Source: Owenia fusiformis (Eukaryota > Annelida > Polychaeta > Sabellida > Oweniidae). From it: a stretch of 64,000 nt of DNA. Where the stretch lies: assembly GCA_903813345.2 (NCBI GenBank), contig CAIIXF020000009.1, positions 20,239,759-20,303,758 of the forward strand, given 5' to 3'. A program made the translations under genes and the position numbers. A model generated the notes under the pieces. That model had not been told where the DNA came from and ran no database searches. It was given only the letters and a program-made list of their open reading frames with translations. This document shows positions 21,601 to 33,600 of this stretch, piece after piece. Each line of letters starts with the position of its first letter. The stretch's first letter is position 1.

Positions 21601-24600
21601 TTACTTGGTGCAGACCTCTTTCCTTTCTTGTGTATGGGTGTAATTTCTCCATCTTTCCAAATTGTAGGTAGTTTTCCAGAGTTTAGGGACTTGGTAAAGA
21701 GTAGACTGAGGGGGAGAGCTAGTTCATGTGAACATTCTAAGAGAAGTCGAGCTGGGATATTATCTGGTCCTGGGGATTTACATGATTTTAACTTTCTAAG
21801 CTTCTTTAGGACTTGATCTTCTGTGAATTCTATAGTTTCCAGTGTGGATGGTGTTTTGGGGATTATATGTGGGATGTTGGTATCATCCTCTATGGTGAAC
21901 ATACTGGTAAAATAGTCATTCAGGATGTCTGCCTTCTCTGTATTGGTATCTGCAGTACCTCCATCGGGATTGTCCAGTGTACTGATTTTAGGATGTGTCT
22001 TGAGTTTAGAATTTACATATGCCCAGAAAGCTTTGGGGTTGACTTTAATTTGCTTGGCAAGGTCTTTTTCAAACTCTTTACATAGTTGTCTGCATAGCTT
22101 GCGAGTTTCGTTGCTGGTTCTCTTTGCTTTTAAGTAATCTTGGTATGTCCTAGATTCTTGGTATTTCCTCCAGGCTTTAGCTTTTTTGCGTAGTTGTCTT
22201 AGTCCTCTAAGTGTCATCCACTTTTTCCTTTTTTTCTTTTGGACTTTGTGTGGTACATTGGCTTCAATGTTATCCATGATAGTTTTGTGAAGTAAGTTCC
22301 AGGCTTCTTCAGTGGTTTTCCCATTAAATCTTTCTGACCAGTTGATATGTCTTAAGTTTTCCCTGATTGTATCATAGTCCCCTTTATTGAAGTTCCTTGC
22401 TGTTGGGGAGCTGGTCGTGGGGGGTTCGGGCCTCTGGTCAGTCATGGTTAGGCTAAACTTAAGAGTTAAATGGTCGCTGAGTCCCAGTGGTGCATCATAG
22501 TTTATATCACTAATGGCGTTTTCTTCTTTTGTGATGATAAGGTCGACAAGGGTGTCCCGTTGTCCATGACGTTTCCGTGTGGGCTCACTAACATGTTGGT
22601 GTAGAAATAGGTTTTGGAGGCAATTAACATAGTTTGTACTGATGTGATCATCACATGCAGATGATGTCCAGTCTTCCCAGTTGATCTCGGGCAGGTTGAA
22701 GTCTCCTATAATGCAAAGTTGGGTATGGTCTGATGAGGCAAGTTCCTTTGTAAGTTTTATCAGTTCTGATTGTTGGTCTGTGGTACCGCGGTTGCTAGGG
22801 CTTCTGTAGATGGTACATAGTAATAACTTGGTTTTGTCCTTGAAGGTCAGTGTGTAGGCTAGATATTCACTGAAGTTACTGGTTGTTGATTCGTAAGACT
22901 GTACTTCTATCGAATTGTTAGTATATATAACTATACCCCTTTTGTTTTTCTGTGATTCAGCTGTATCATCAAAATTTCTGTAACATTCATAGGTGTCATT
23001 TAATATCTGGAGTTCACTTAGTGTCATTGGATCTTTTCTATTCTTACATAGGGCTTCGGTTACAATTATGACGTCGGGAGTTTCAGATTCTGCAGTTAAT
23101 TCAAGCTCTTTGATTTTGTTAGATAACTGATCTGCATTACTGTACAAAAATTTTACAGGGGGGTGGTTGCCTAGTCACTGCTTACCTATGGCCTGGGAGA
23201 GGCCATCAAGGTCATTTGGGGCTTTTCCACAGTTTTGGGATAAAGGTGGAGAAGGACTGGTCCATACTGAGGTAATTGGTGTACTCTTAGGTTTGGATAA
23301 GTTGTCACTGGGTGCTGTGTCTTCAATTTCTGTTGAGCTCTCATAAAAACCTGTGTTGTCTGAGCAGCTAGATATGACACTGCATGTGTCAGATGGATCT
23401 AGGTCCTCATTGTCCTGTAGTGGTGAGTCATCTTCACCAAGGTCACACAGCGTTTGAAAAGGGTTTTCAATTGGTGTTGACTGGTCATTTTTAGTTGGTG
23501 CTGTGGTTGACTTCTTAGTATCTTTTGACTTCACATCAAGTGGTTTGGCTCCAGTTTCATGATCTTGTACTGGTTGAGGCTTTGCAACTGTTGGTATGGT
23601 GGTTGTCTTCTTTATATCTTTGGGCCTCACATCAGGTGGTTTCGCTCCAGTATCATGGTATTGTACTGATTGGGGCTTTGCAGTTTTGGGGATGACTTGA
23701 ACTTCATTTGGTTGAGGTGTTGGGTTATCGTCTGCTTTTACTGAGGTGAGGGATATGGTTGACTTTGAGTGTGGTATAGAGTCATCACGGTATTCGAGTC
23801 GTGTGCTTTGGCGATCTTGATGCCTAGGAGGTGAAGATCTGTAGGTTCTCCTTGATGATCCCCCTCTACCTCTAGGTGCTGATCCACCCCTGCCTCGTGG
23901 GTTTTGGGTAACAGTGTCTCGTTGGTATTGGCTTCGCTCATCCTGAGGTATAGACACTATTTTCCCTCGTCTGATGATTAAATTTTCCTCGCCTGCTTCT
24001 CTCCTGTTTTTCAGTTCCTCTCTCAGTTTCCTGGAGATTTCACGATCTTCTGGTGATAAGTCGGGGTGTACGTACACGTTGTTCCATCGACCTTCATATC
24101 TGAGCTTTCGTGCGCGGGACAGTATTTGGCCGGTGTAAGTGTCATCTTTCATCACAACAAGAAGGAGTCTTGGTTTGTTGAGCTTTCTGCCTAGTCTCAT
24201 TGTTTTGACAATCTGGATATTGGGGAGTTCCAGACCATCTTCAAATATTTGTTTGACTTCTTCAAGGTCCTGTGATTGAGCAGTTCCAAATTCGGGTGAG
24301 GTGAACTCTTCCAGATTGTGGAGGACAATATTCTTCCTTCGCCTTTCTTGGTCACTGACACTTTTGAAACCGTTTTTTACTGATTCCACTACATTAGGAT
24401 AGATTTTATTCTCTGACTTTTTCACAACTGTGGAGAAAGATTTACTAATTTGGGCTACTTCTTTTAGTGATTTTTCCACGGCTCCCTTTTCTAGGTTGAT
24501 CTCATTTACTGAATCGTTGAGTGTGTCAATTTTTAAGATTACATTGTTATACAGATCTTGGAGGTTCTTAACTTTAGTTGAAACTGACTCCACGTTCCTA

Positions 24601-27600
24601 TTTGTCTGACTTTGATTCTTTTTGATGGATTCCAGGGAGTGGGCAACTGACTTTGCAACATTGACAATTCCCGATTTAGCTTGCTCAAGGATAAACCTAA
24701 CTTGTGGTTCACATTCATGGCAGTACCAGTGGGTTCCATTAGTTGATGCATTAAGTAGGGCTAAATCATTTTCATCGAGATTTTCACAAGAGTTGCAAAA
24801 CCAGAGATCACAAAATTCACAGCCTAGGAGATTAGAATTAGGGACTTCACATCTGTCACATTTATGTTGAATAGAAGGTTTATGCTTACCAGCTGCTGGT
24901 TTCACATCATTCGCGCTCTGGTGCTTCTCCGAGGTCGATTTCGGTGAAAGAATTTTTTTCAGTTTTTCAATTTTTGATGACTTCTCGTTTGACCTCTCGC
25001 GAGACTTAGTACCCTTTTTTGACTTACTGTCATGTCGTTCATGGTGGTTTTTATTTGCCTCTGTATCACCTCCAGTAGTCACTACTTGATCAGTAGATAA
25101 TCCTCGTGTTCTCATTTTTGACTTTATTTGATTTTGGATACTGAGAGGTGGACTGGCTGGGGAAGGTTAATGTCGTAAAAAACTTTCCTTGCCGGGTGAA
25201 GACAAAGGGGTAGTCTGGTTTGAGTGCGATTTTCTGCAAGATGCGTTGCGCTCGTCTTGAGAAATCCTTTGCATCAGGTAGGTTAGATATTGTTGTGGCT
25301 TCTTCTTCACGGAATCACAGCTACACTACACTAGGATACTCAATAGAACAGATTTAATTCGAAAATTTTCAGAGAAATTTAGGAGACATGTTATCTGACG
25401 CATGCATATTCAGGAAATATTTTGAAAACTGAGTTTCTTGAGCTCATCCCCAGACACTACAGGGGATATATATACTACCCCCCCCCCCCCCCCATGGTCT
25501 TTCTTTGGAAAATGTCTTTGACAAGTCAAGATGAGCCCAGAAGACATGATTCATTAATTGCTGTGCATATTTATAATCTGTATTCAGAGAAAGTTGTAAG
25601 TCTGATGCATCATATGATATTGTGCATTTAGTGACCATTAATTTGACATCTGGGGCCGACCACAATCCCGTTAATGCTATTGAGTCACTGATTTCTGGAT
25701 GTGTAAAAGTACCATGTAATAATTCATAGAGGAAATTGCATATACTAAATAATACCATTCCAATAAGATTCTCTTCGGGCAAATTATAATTTCATTCATG
25801 AGACCTATACATAATACTGATACCCAGTTACTAACCTAGTACATAATTGTAATTACTACCAAGATGAGCTCTTCAAGAAGCAAAAATGCTAGCCTACACA
25901 TTGCTGATTATTGCTCTTGAAGGAGTCAATGCCAATATTTTAAAGCACATTTCTCTAAAATTATAGTTTAATACACAAAACATCTATATAACCAGCATTT
26001 GCATATAGTATAACTTTTTGTTTACAAATTCTGGATTTGTTTAAGAAATTGAAACAAAATATTTAATGTGGAGAAATCAAAAAGCTTCTAGAAATCATGC
26101 AATATCAATTAGTGTCAAATGCTCTTTCTTAGACATTCTTAGTCCCCACTGTTTCGAAAGAATTTTAAGAGATTATCCCATTCAGTTCTGATATTCAGTT
26201 TCATTTGGTGAAAACAGGAAACTCATATATAACTCAATTTACTCAAATGACACCATGTTATTTGCAGCTTTGGACCACACAAGGAATATCTGTAAAGATT
26301 ATACTTAAGTTAGATATGAACTCTAATGTTGGCTTGTTCTTATCTTGTTACAATTTTGTTATTAATATGTCGTAGACACGTTGAAATGATTATACAGTTA
26401 AACAAATTTGCAATTAAAAAATGAGCAACTTGAGTTTAAAACTGTAAGTGCCACTACTTATTGTCTAACTTTGTGTTTTGTGTTATTAAGAAAACGGTTG
26501 GGCAAATTTTCTCAATTTGAGCTTCAAAGGTATTTGTCTCCCCTTTTTTTATAACATTATCACTAATAAATCATAATTATTAGATATTTTGTCAGACCTA
26601 GGGTTAATGAATGAAAAAACCCAAATTCAACCAAATGATAGAGATTGTGACTGACTCCCAGTCTATTGCTTTGTTTTATTACATAAAATTATTATATTGT
26701 GTCAAAGGTGACCAAACTGGTAATGTGTAATACTAGACTGGTAATATTTAAAATACCAGACAGGTTATATGTATAATACCAAACTGGTAATATTTATTTA
26801 TAAAACTGGTAATATGTATTATACCAAATTGGTAATATTTGTAATACCAAACTTGTAATATTTGTTATATCAAACTTGTAATAATTGTAATACTAAACTG
26901 GTAATATTTAATATATGATATATGTAATACCAAAAAGGTCATTGTGTAATACCAGACCAATTATGTGTATAAAACAAAATGGTCATATGTTTAAAAGAAA
27001 CGGTAATCTGTTTACTGGATTAATCGATAAATGGAATTGTCAGAAAATAATCAATTGACAATATACTATCAACACCTTGTTATCAAAATGTCAGAGCCTT
27101 TGTGTTATTTTATCTTAGTGCCCTTACTTTAAAATGTGTCTAGATTGTTTCCAAATCTTATTCACTGTAATCATGTTTGATTTTGATATATATTATTTTA
27201 CAAGTTTGGTTCAAGGCAATTGTCTGAAGGAACTGAAATGATAGTTTTGAGGAAGATTGAAGGCAGAAAAAGTTTTGAGGCACATGTGATGTCCACGTAT
27301 GCTGCATCTCCTGTATTATATGCTACATCCCCTGGCTGATATGTTATACCCCTTGCACTATATGTTACATCCCTTGCATTATATACTATACCCCCAGCAT
27401 TATATGCTACATCCCTTGCAGTATACACTATTCCCCTGTATTATATGCTACATCCCCTGCCTTATGTGATACATCCCTTGCATTGTATGCTATAACCCTA
27501 GTTTTATATCCATATACCCCCACCATTATATGCTACATCCCCTGCCATATATGATACACCCCTTGCATTGTATGCTATAACCCTTGCTTTATATGTATAT

Positions 27601-30600
27601 ACCCCCTGCATATGCTCAACACTCGGGGCTTTTCCTGTCATCGCCATACTACATACTACTGTATATACAGGGTGAAATGCAATAATGCAGGATAATGACA
27701 ATGATTTTTCTTGTTTGTATTTCCAGAGAGAGACTGAGATCACAAAGCATTGATTCTGCTGGAAAACTGAAGATCTCACCAGATAAAGTGAGTATAAAAC
27801 ATACACATGGTGGAAATGTGATGTCAAAAGGGCCATAGCCACGATTTAAAAATTGTGAAAGGTTCATATAGGTGTTCATCTTAACACATACAACAAAATA
27901 TTTTTTTATATCTTATTGAGCTAATGTGTCTAGCATACCATATTTCTCAAAAAAATATTCTCATTCTTCATTGATGTTACGATATGTAATAGAAGATTCT
28001 TTTCACCTTAGAACAGAATAATAAACGATTTAATTTGGAGATTTTAAAACTCAACTTTATTTCACTTCTGGTTTGAGACTATCTAACGATGCCACCTATC
28101 GGCTGATCAAGACACTACAGCACAATAACACAATCATGCAACATCTCCCTCTTTAAGTATTCAACTTTGATACCTAAGTGGTTTTGTAATTGTCCTTTGT
28201 GATTTTCTAATAGCAATTGGCAAGTCTAAATCACTATGTTGAATTTGTTCACTTTTAGACACTATGGGAGATTTACCAACACTTACTTCCTGAGGTACTT
28301 CAAGAGACTCACTTGCAGAATGTGTTTTATCACTTGTCTCCTGAAACAACTCTGGAGTTACATCAACATATGGTGGTTTGTCACAGGGTGTCAAGAACTT
28401 TCTATTCCTTCTAACAGGATGATTAGAGCTGTAAGGCTGAACTACATAAGACCTTGGAGAATCATGCTTCTTGAGCACTGTAGCATGAGATTTCATGTCT
28501 CTTATATAAACATTAGAGCCTGGTTGTAGTTTTGACACTGATCTTGACACACTGTGATGCCTGTCATAATTTTGCTTGGTTACTTGGCGATTATTATATT
28601 CTACCTGTCTTACCTCTTTCAAATATGGCCAGCGTGGCACTAGTTTTGAAGGAGAAACAGGTACATTTGTACGCAACTTTCTACCAAATAGTAACTCAGA
28701 TGGTGAATAACCATTAGCCAATGGAGTGGATCTGTATGCCAGTAAGGCTTGATAGGGATCAACTGACTTTTTAATCAGGTTTTTAGCAGTCCTTACCCCC
28801 CTTTCCACTTCACCATTGCTCTGGCTATACATTGGACTACTTGTAATGATGTCAAAACCATAATCTTGTGCAAAATCTGAATATTCACTAGATGCATAGC
28901 ATGGCCCATTATCAGATTTAACCACTTCAGGAATCCCATGCCTTGAGAAAATGGACTTCATATGTGTAATGACATCATGTGATGTAGACCCATGTAGTTT
29001 AGCTATCTCAATGTACCTTGAAAAGTAATCAATCAGAATCAACCAATTTTGACCCCTGTGATAGAATAAATCTGACCCAACAATTTGCCATGGATAGTCA
29101 GGAAACACTGTAGGAATCATTGGCTCAGTCTGATTAGAACGATACTCAGCACATTTAGTACATTTGAATACTACATCTTTGATATTTTGGCTTAAGCCTG
29201 GCCACCATACAGACATTTTTGCTCTTTCACGACATTTACTAATACCTTGATGGCCTGTATGAAGTTTCTCAAGAATGTCTAAACGCATAGAACTTGGAAT
29301 TACAATTCTGACACCCTTCATGAGAATACCTTGAACCATATTGAACTCAGCTCTCAATGGAAAGTAGCTATTTAATGCCCCAGGAATAGAACACTTTTCT
29401 GGCCACCCTTCCTTTGTGAATTCAATGATTTGTTTACAAATAACATCATTTTGCTGTTCTTGTATGATTTCACAGATACGTTTGTCAGTAGCAGGCAATG
29501 TTTCATATACATAGCTTACCATTGCTTCCGCACTACTTTGAAGAACATTTGTGTCACCATTTTCAGACAATGGCGCACGTGATAGCGCATCCGGAACGAT
29601 CAATTCTTTGCCCGGAACATGAGTTATTTTGAATCTGTAGCGCATAAGACGAATGCGAAATCTTTGGACTCGAACAGGAAGTTCATCTAATCTCTTGTTG
29701 CTTAGCAACGGTACCAACGGTTTATGATCGGTTTGTAATTCAAATGGCTTACCTATGAGAAATGGTGAGAATTTGTCACATGCCCATGTTAGAGCTAGAG
29801 CTTCTTTTTCAATCTGAGCATAATTCTGCTCTGTCTTGGTCATGGTACAAGATGCAAATGAAACCGGTTGCCATTCTCCTTGAGGAGTTTTCTGAGACAA
29901 AACCGCACCTAAGCCAAACTTTGACGCATCTGCAGAAACACATGTATCATGCTTCACGTCATATAACTTGAGATTTCTCATTTGTGAAAGCTCGGATTTG
30001 ATTGCTTCAAAAGCTTCTTTCTGAGGTGATTCCCAGACAAATTCCCGATCAGCGAGTAGAAGTTCACGTAATGCTTGAGTCTTGTGCGCTGCATTTGGCA
30101 CAAACTTTGCTAACTGATTTACACAACCAAGAAAGCGGCGAACACCAGCAACATCAGTAGGATGCGGCATTCCTAGTATTGCGTGTACTTTGTCTGGATC
30201 TGGCGATACACCAGACTGGCTATCTATAACATTCCCGAGGAAAAGTACGCGATTTACACTGAACTGACACTTCATAGAATTCAGTGTTGCTCCTGCGGAT
30301 TCAAGTTTTGAGAGAACAATTTCCAAACGACGGTCATGTTCATTTTGATCCGAACCATAAACAAGAATATCATCGATGTGAAATATTGTACCCTCACACC
30401 CCTCCAATATTTCAGCCATACATTTTGAGTAGTGTTCACTGGCAAAATTGATACCAAATGGGACTCTACGGTATGCAAACCTACCAAATGGTGTCATGAA
30501 GGTTGTCAGTACCTGTGAATTCTTAGTGAGGGGAATCTGATGAAACCCAGAATTAGCATCAAGTTTTGACATTACCTTAGCCTCACTACCTAGTTTACCT

Positions 30601-33600
30601 AGAGTATAATCTACTGAATTAATGGGAAATTTTTCCACTTGAACGCTTTCATTTAACCTGGAATAATCCACACAGAGTCTGACCTTCGATGCATCTTTTT
30701 TAACCACAACCAATGGTGAGCACCATTCAGTGGGCTCTTCAACTTTGAATATTACATCTTGACTAAGAAGTCTGTCAATTTCTTGTTTGACTTGATCAAG
30801 TTGAGGTAGAGGTATTGGTCTAGGTGAAAAAATTGCATAAGGCTCAGCTCCTGGTTCTAGTTTAATCTCATACTCAGGACCTTTTAGTGTACCCAGGCCT
30901 GAAAACAGTTGAGGATGGTTTTCCACATGTTTACATATATTCTCAGTAGTAGTGTTAGAACACTTTTTCACAGTATTTACATGATCAGCATTGTTGCCAT
31001 TTTCTACATTACACACATGAGATACTTGTATCAGATTCAGTGCTTTTATAGCAGGCCTACCCAACAAATTTGTTTTCACATTTTTAACAACATAGAAATC
31101 CTGCTGAGTAGTAGAGCCAGTTATGTCTGATGAAAACTTTCCCTGAACTTGAAGTGGAACCCCACTAGCTCCAATAAGCTTCTTCGGGCTAGGTACAAGT
31201 TTCTTTCTAGAATTAGTACAAATCTGATTGAAAGTTTCTGGAGAAACTACAGAGACATCTGCCCCAGTATCTAATCTGAATTTTACATCAGAGTTACCAA
31301 GTTTGAGGGATACAGAGAATTCATCAGAAATACTGTCTGACATAGTAGCGAGAAAACCCATGAAAGCATATTCCCTATTGGGATTATCAACAACTGAGTG
31401 TATCGCTTTCGTGGCTTTTCCCAAGTTAGCACGACATACTTTAGCCCAGTGACCTTGCTTTTTGCAACGATCACAGGTAGATTTATTAGCTGGGCACTCA
31501 GATCGCTTATGCCTTTCATTACCACAGTAGTTGCACAGATTATCAGATGATTTCACTGCAGTATTATGATTATTGTTAGCTGGAACTGATTGAGTAGATT
31601 GGCTTGTAGATTGCTTCTTTCTGCCTTTCTTCTTGTATTTAGATTTGACGAAGTCTACTGCCGGTGTAGCTGAAACTTGAGTGTTGTCACGAAGCAAAGG
31701 TTGTTGTCTTTTGACTGTCTCACTCTGTTTACACATTTCAATCGCCTTTTTAAGGGTCAAGTTTTTGTCCAACTGCATTTTCCTACTGAGTTCCTCATCA
31801 CGGATACCCACGACAAGTCTATCACGAATGCATTGTTCACGTCTGGACATCTCTGCTACTTCAGAGTCGAATTCGCAGTACTCTGATAAGGTGTAAAGTG
31901 ATGTGATATAATTATCGACAGCTTCACCATCACCCTGGATACGTTTATGAAATTGCGCTCGTTCAAATATTACATTCTTGCGAATCACGAAATGGTCCCT
32001 GAATTTGGACTTAACAGTCTCGTATTTATACTGATCATCCTCATTGGTGAAAGTGAAACTTAAGAATATATCGTCAGCTTCCATTCCCATGGAATATATC
32101 AAATTATTCACCTGGTTCACCTGCGGTTCATCAGCTAGTCCAGATGCTATTCTATATCGCTCGAACCGACGTATCCATCGCTCCCACTCAGATGGTTTAG
32201 AGAAGGTGAATTGTTCTGGAGGATTGATGCGCAATCTGTCCCTGGGCTGTTGGGGTACCTCAATTGGAGCTTCAGCTTCAGCCATGATTTAGCACTATAT
32301 ATGTCCAACAATATATCCAAAGTCAGTTAAATGCACTATAAGCACTATATATGTCCAACAATGTCAGTTTTATGCACTATCTATCCCCTTTTTCAGAATC
32401 ACAAAATTGAAAAGTGAAACTGAACACGTGAGTTTTTTTTCTCCAGAAGTCAATCCTAATTATTTAGGCAATGATTCAATACTCCAGATCTCGTGAATGT
32501 TCTAATGATGCACCACATCTAGACACCATGTTACGATATGTAATAGAAGATTCTTTTCACCTTAGAACAGAATAATAAACGATTTAATTTGGAGATTTTA
32601 AAACTCAACTTTATTTCACTTCTGGTTTGAGACTATCTAACGATGCCACCTATCGGCTGATCAAGACACTACAGCACAATAACACAATCATGCAACAATT
32701 GATACGTCTCAGTCATGTGCCCTTACTTAATGTGAGATATTGTTGGCATTGTTTATTGTAAAATTTCTAATATTGCTTAACCAATTAGACAACAGGAAAC
32801 AGCTTAGATTGTGAAAATGTTGATATGGATTATGAGGTTGCAGAAATACCACAAACATCTCAATTTAGAGACAACAGGGGCATTTGGAGTTGACTTCGTT
32901 GTTTTCCATGATTTAGCATAAATAGCAAATATGAGATTATAGGACTAAGGTACCTCTTTACCTGTAAAGGCACACTGTAAATTCATAAACCTGTAAACTC
33001 ATCATAATGAAAATAACAAATCCATTTACTTTAGGTTTATGATATGAGATATGAATTAACGTAATATTTCATTTTTTGTTATGGTCTCCGTTTTTTGTGA
33101 CGGCAGTAAGTGATCGGAGGTCGTCAGTTGGCATCTGTAACAATTCTTAAAACTTTCAATAACTTAGCAAATACTGTTTAGACTGACTTCAGTTTTTGTC
33201 AAAATCATCTACAAGTTTTCAGAAGTTCAAATCTGACTTTATATTTAAGATTTGACCCCTGGTGACCTTTTCAAGGTAAAAAAAAGTCAAAAAAGGTCTT
33301 TTTTCAACTTGCTTCAAATTGACCAATTTTTTTTAAAATCCTCTACAAGTTATCAGAAGTTCAAATCTGACTTTAGATTTGACCTTCATTGACCTTCTGA
33401 AGGTCAAAAAAGGTCAAAAAGGTATTTTTTCAACTTGCTTCAAATTGACCAATTTTTTTTCAAAATCATCTACAAGTTCTCAGAAATTCAAATCTGACTT
33501 GAGATTAAACTAACAATATTGTGAGCAACTAGGTGGTGACATTTTGTCATGTTAATGCCTTGTTTTACCTGGGAAGAAGTGGAAACTGATGAACACTTAT

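Larger units (their letters stand above)
20109..25330 (-). mobile_element. CR1-group LINE with both ORFs, antisense in MAP2K4 intron 2
   Basis: Read on the minus strand, the element has a 5' region of about 200 bases, ORF1 (PHD finger plus RRM-like domain), ORF2 (endonuclease plus reverse transcriptase), a 3' UTR of about 200 bases and a terminal (GAT)6 tract at 20109-20126. A PHD-bearing ORF1 and a short 3' microsatellite tail are typical of CR1/L2-group non-LTR retrotransposons. Both frames are open along their length, so it is young. The 5' boundary near 25330 is only approximate. Confidence 0.88.
27975..32697 (-). mobile_element. Complete Ty3-type (Mag-like) LTR retrotransposon, antisense in MAP2K4 intron 3
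   Basis: This 4723 bp element has two 169 bp LTRs that appear identical base for base, a perfect 5 bp target duplication ATTGA (27970-27974 and 32698-32702), a primer-binding site, a polypurine tract and one uninterrupted gag-pol frame. There is no env. Identical LTRs imply a very recent insertion. The domain order protease, RT, RNase H, integrase is that of Ty3/metaviruses. Confidence 0.96.

Noticed and set aside
20608-22137. Plus-strand frames in the CR1 region
   Set aside because: They are antisense shadows of ORF2, which has full endonuclease and RT motifs.
27198-27428. Repetitive protein [19 protein letters not shown]
   Set aside because: It is a translated minisatellite in MAP2K4 intron 2, antisense to the gene.
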